DNA from: an uncultured Collinsella sp. | Lineage (GTDB): Bacteria; Actinomycetota; Coriobacteriia; Coriobacteriales; Coriobacteriaceae | DNA: 50,856 bases | Assembly: GCA_934675795.1 (NCBI GenBank) | Contig: CAKURW010000007.1 | Span: 1-50,856, forward strand | Direction: 5' to 3' | Shown: piece after piece, positions 48,777 to 50,856 of the stretch | Layout of the letters: every line of letters begins with the position of its first letter | Numbering within the stretch: the stretch's first letter is position 1 | Notes under the pieces: model-generated | Databases searched by the model: none | Told to the model about the DNA's origin: nothing | Seen by the model: the letters and a program-made list of their open reading frames with translations, nothing else | Made by a program: the position numbers and the translations under genes

Positions 48777-50856
48777 CTATCTAATCAATTGTAGTATATC
48801 TGCTTTCATGCAATTATCAACCAACTTGTTTAATTGCTCCTCGCTTGCCGATAGTCCCTCTTTTTTCAAAATGTCGCGCACCTCGTTCTTAGTAATCGGC
48901 TTTTCAAACAACGAAAGCAAAGCGAACGAAAAATCATTAACCGCACACATTCTATGGGTGGCACAACTCAGCAGTACTCTTAACCCCTCTTTTGAGCGTC
49001 CGACTTCTTTCACAAACGAACTTTTAACCAATTGAAAACCATTATCGTGCATTACATAATCGGCATCGATATTTGTATTCAGCAATCCATAATGCAACAG
49101 TTCTTCTATCGCCCTTGTCAGCTCGAGATCGCCCTGATCAAGGATAAGAGAAATGCTACAATCGGCCTCCAATAAACGGGCCAACTTAAGGTATACCAAC
49201 TGGGAAACAGCATAGACATGATGGTATTCAGAATTATAGAAGTAGGCAAATGGCTCAACGAGCACGACAGAGGTCTTGGAATCCAGCCAGATTCGATCAG
49301 CTGGATTTAGACTAGTTAGCCGTCGCTTTACTTTGGTCAAATGTCCCTTATACCTGACAGCGTGAATAGAATCTAGGATCCAGGTCACCTCTGAAATATG
49401 AAGCCGCTGGGGCAAGTCAATTGTGTCGCTACCGTTTATGACCTCTTGCATATAAAAATCAATATGATGCTCATCAGATAAGGATTTTGCTTCATTTAAA
49501 GTTAAACCAGTGCCTGAAACATAATCCACTTCGAGGCGCAAATCCTCATATTGGGACTTCGGCATTACAGAGACACCATACTTATCGGGATGATTCCAAA
49601 CATCCGACCCCATAACGAGACCAAAATTCGTAAATCCTCTCGTGGAATATGGAACACCACATACCTGTTTTGAATAATTCAAAACATTCTCTGTATAAGC
49701 TAAGGTGTTCAGAGCCTCTTCTTTAGTTTCGGTTGGAAAGCCAATCATAAAGAATAGATGAACAGGAATACCCGCATTGAGACAATCATGGATATTGCGA
49801 TCAATCCAATCAACTCTCGTGTTCTTCTTCATTAGATCAAGAACTCTTTGGTTGTATGACTCGAGGCCAAACTGAATCTGCCTACATCCACTTTGGTATA
49901 TCTTGTTGAAAACGTCCGTACTTAGGGTTGGAGAGAACCTCGTTTCTCCATGCCAAAAAAACGTTTTTCCCGATGCGTTTATTTCATCCGCGAGTTGCTC
50001 CATTCTTTTGCCTTCGAATGTTTCATCCACAAAAGAGAAAACTCTCGTGCCGTATTTTTCATTTAACCGACACATTATTTCAAATACTCTCGATATAGGC
50101 ATCTTTCGGTAACAACCACCGGTAGCACCGGGAATGGTGCAGAAGGCGCAATGATTAAAACACTGCCTAGAGGAATAAACCGGCAATATTAACTCAGGCA
50201 TGAAGTATTTAGAAAGGGCGAAGCCATCGAAATCGGGAACTGTATCGTTGATAAATGTTTGCTCAATCCGATGGTTTTTATATATCTTTCCACCTTTAGC
50301 ATGGCAAAGGTTTGGAACACAGTCGAGATTGTCATCACCAGAGTCAAGAGCCTCAAGAAGACGTGCAAGCGGCTCTTCGCCGTCATACATCATTATCGAA
50401 TCAATGTATTCAAAAAAGGGATGCCATTCTTTCATGCAGTCATCTGCTAAACGAGTAATGTAATTGCCGCCCAATGAGACGTGTTTAACAGATGGACATT
50501 CTTCTTTAATCAGTTTCGCTAACGTAACTGCAGAAATCAATTGGAAACAGCCGCTCACCGAAATCCCAATAAACTCGATTTTTTCCCTCTGAATACGCTT
50601 AAGAAAGGCAGTTTCATAGAAGGAAATAAACGGATTATGCAAGGTATCCGCAAGCGATTTCATTATTTCTGGTGTCGAATAATAATCATAGGGCAGATCT
50701 ATGGAGTTGAACGTGTATTTAACTCCATATGAGACGTGATTTATGATATAGAGTGCATTTCTAAAAATGTTTTCAGCATATGGTCGCGCGCGCAGACGTG
50801 GTGTAAGAGTGTCCTGAGGTCCGTCGCTGCAAGTCCCGATGTTACTCCTTCTTGAG
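48777..50856 (-). CDS. B12-binding-type radical SAM enzyme with tandem PqqD-like domains (5' end beyond window)
   Basis: The frame stays open to the window edge: 64 more codons precede the ATG at 50663, reading RPYAENIFRNALYIINHV and SIDLPYDYYSTPEIM, so the true start lies outside and 692 residues are visible. The cobalamin-binding-type domain has IEFIGISVSGCFQLISAV and SLGGNYIT. The radical SAM core has the 4Fe-4S motif CFNHCAFC (C168, C172, C175 counted from the ATG 50663), FSFVDETFEG, IQFGLESYNQRVLDLM and FMIGFPTETKEEAL. The C-terminal 160 residues look like two winged-helix PqqD-like units: HVYAVSQLVYLKLARLL... and CAVNDFSFALLSLF...NEVRDIL. PqqD-like domains bind RiPP leaders. The region is clearly AT-richer than the rest of the window. 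Methylation or carbon-carbon/ether cross-linking of the following peptide is the likely role. Confidence 0.85.
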   Translation of the reverse strand, partial: SRRSNIGTCSDGPQDTLTPRLRARPYAENIFRNALYIINHVSYGVKYTFNSIDLPYDYYSTPEIMKSLADTLHNPFISFYETAFLKRIQREKIEFIGISVSGCFQLISAVTLAKLIKEECPSVKHVSLGGNYITRLADDCMKEWHPFFEYIDSIMMYDGEEPLARLLEALDSGDDNLDCVPNLCHAKGGKIYKNHRIEQTFINDTVPDFDGFALSKYFMPELILPVYSSRQCFNHCAFCTIPGATGGCYRKMPISRVFEIMCRLNEKYGTRVFSFVDETFEGKRMEQLADEINASGKTFFWHGETRFSPTLSTDVFNKIYQSGCRQIQFGLESYNQRVLDLMKKNTRVDWIDRNIHDCLNAGIPVHLFFMIGFPTETKEEALNTLAYTENVLNYSKQVCGVPYSTRGFTNFGLVMGSDVWNHPDKYGVSVMPKSQYEDLRLEVDYVSGTGLTLNEAKSLSDEHHIDFYMQEVINGSDTIDLPQRLHISEVTWILDSIHAVRYKGHLTKVKRRLTSLNPADRIWLDSKTSVVLVEPFAYFYNSEYHHVYAVSQLVYLKLARLLEADCSISLILDQGDLELTRAIEELLHYGLLNTNIDADYVMHDNGFQLVKSSFVKEVGRSKEGLRVLLSCATHRMCAVNDFSFALLSLFEKPITKNEVRDILKKEGLSASEEQLNKLVDNCMKADILQLIR

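Overview
The window is a high-GC (roughly 60% by eye) bacterial chromosome segment whose gene set and style point to a Coriobacteriia gut anaerobe, most likely Collinsella or a close relative. The pointers are the arginine deiminase start, Pta with tandem AckA, L-lactate dehydrogenase, ECF transporters, an LPxTG surface protein, the acetyl-DAP lysine pathway and GGGGACAGGTT-type palindromes. This taxonomic call is inferred from gene content and base composition; no database was searched. I saw no rRNA, tRNA, CRISPR array or complete insertion sequence.

Layout. 1-51 (-) is the start of arcA. 604-6940 (+) holds ppk1, a TRAM/RlmD-type methyltransferase, a DJ-1 family gene overlapping maf, and a P1-type peptidase. 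6952-7283 holds two related nested inverted repeats. 7316-9542 (-) is a family 2 glycosyltransferase and UDP-galactopyranose mutase. 9775-13625 is the acetate node: pta (+) facing two tandem ackA genes (-). 13728-16609 (-) has an MFS transporter and a LysR gene of visibly lower GC, then a HIT protein and xseB. xseA, a zinc metallopeptidase and RNase D follow (-). 20281-23571 (+) carries a lipid kinase, a 30-residue membrane peptide and a secreted, wall-anchored C69 dipeptidase.

23651-27926 (+) is a complete ECF transporter: a leader peptide with three consecutive Trp codons, a UUCG-capped attenuator, two paralogous TrpP-like S components, a double-ATPase A subunit and a T subunit. It reads as an attenuation-controlled tryptophan (or aromatic) importer. 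28052-30139 (-) pairs an Asp/Glu racemase with an ATP-grasp ligase resembling D-aspartate ligases of peptidoglycan bridges. A MOSC protein, a coiled-coil cell-wall protein, a Ser/Thr kinase, a helix-turn-helix protein and small membrane proteins follow.

35267-40633 is the lysine/DAP locus: a divergent M20 amidohydrolase (candidate N-acetyl-DAP deacetylase), a lysine riboswitch, an in-frame lysA-dapA fusion with a preserved internal ribosome binding site, dapB and dapH. Then come a RelE/YefM-type toxin-antitoxin pair with a 40-bp dyad operator, a YejK-like nucleoid protein, a Mbeg1-like hydrolase flanked by two copies of a short palindrome, ldh, an aminotransferase and nadE.

The right end (48590-50856, -) is an AT-rich island with a B12-type radical SAM enzyme, cut by the window edge and carrying tandem PqqD-like C-terminal domains. 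It is followed 13 bp later by a 36-codon acidic peptide gene and a terminator. This looks like an undescribed RiPP (ribosomally made, modified peptide) system and is the best candidate for the novel system.
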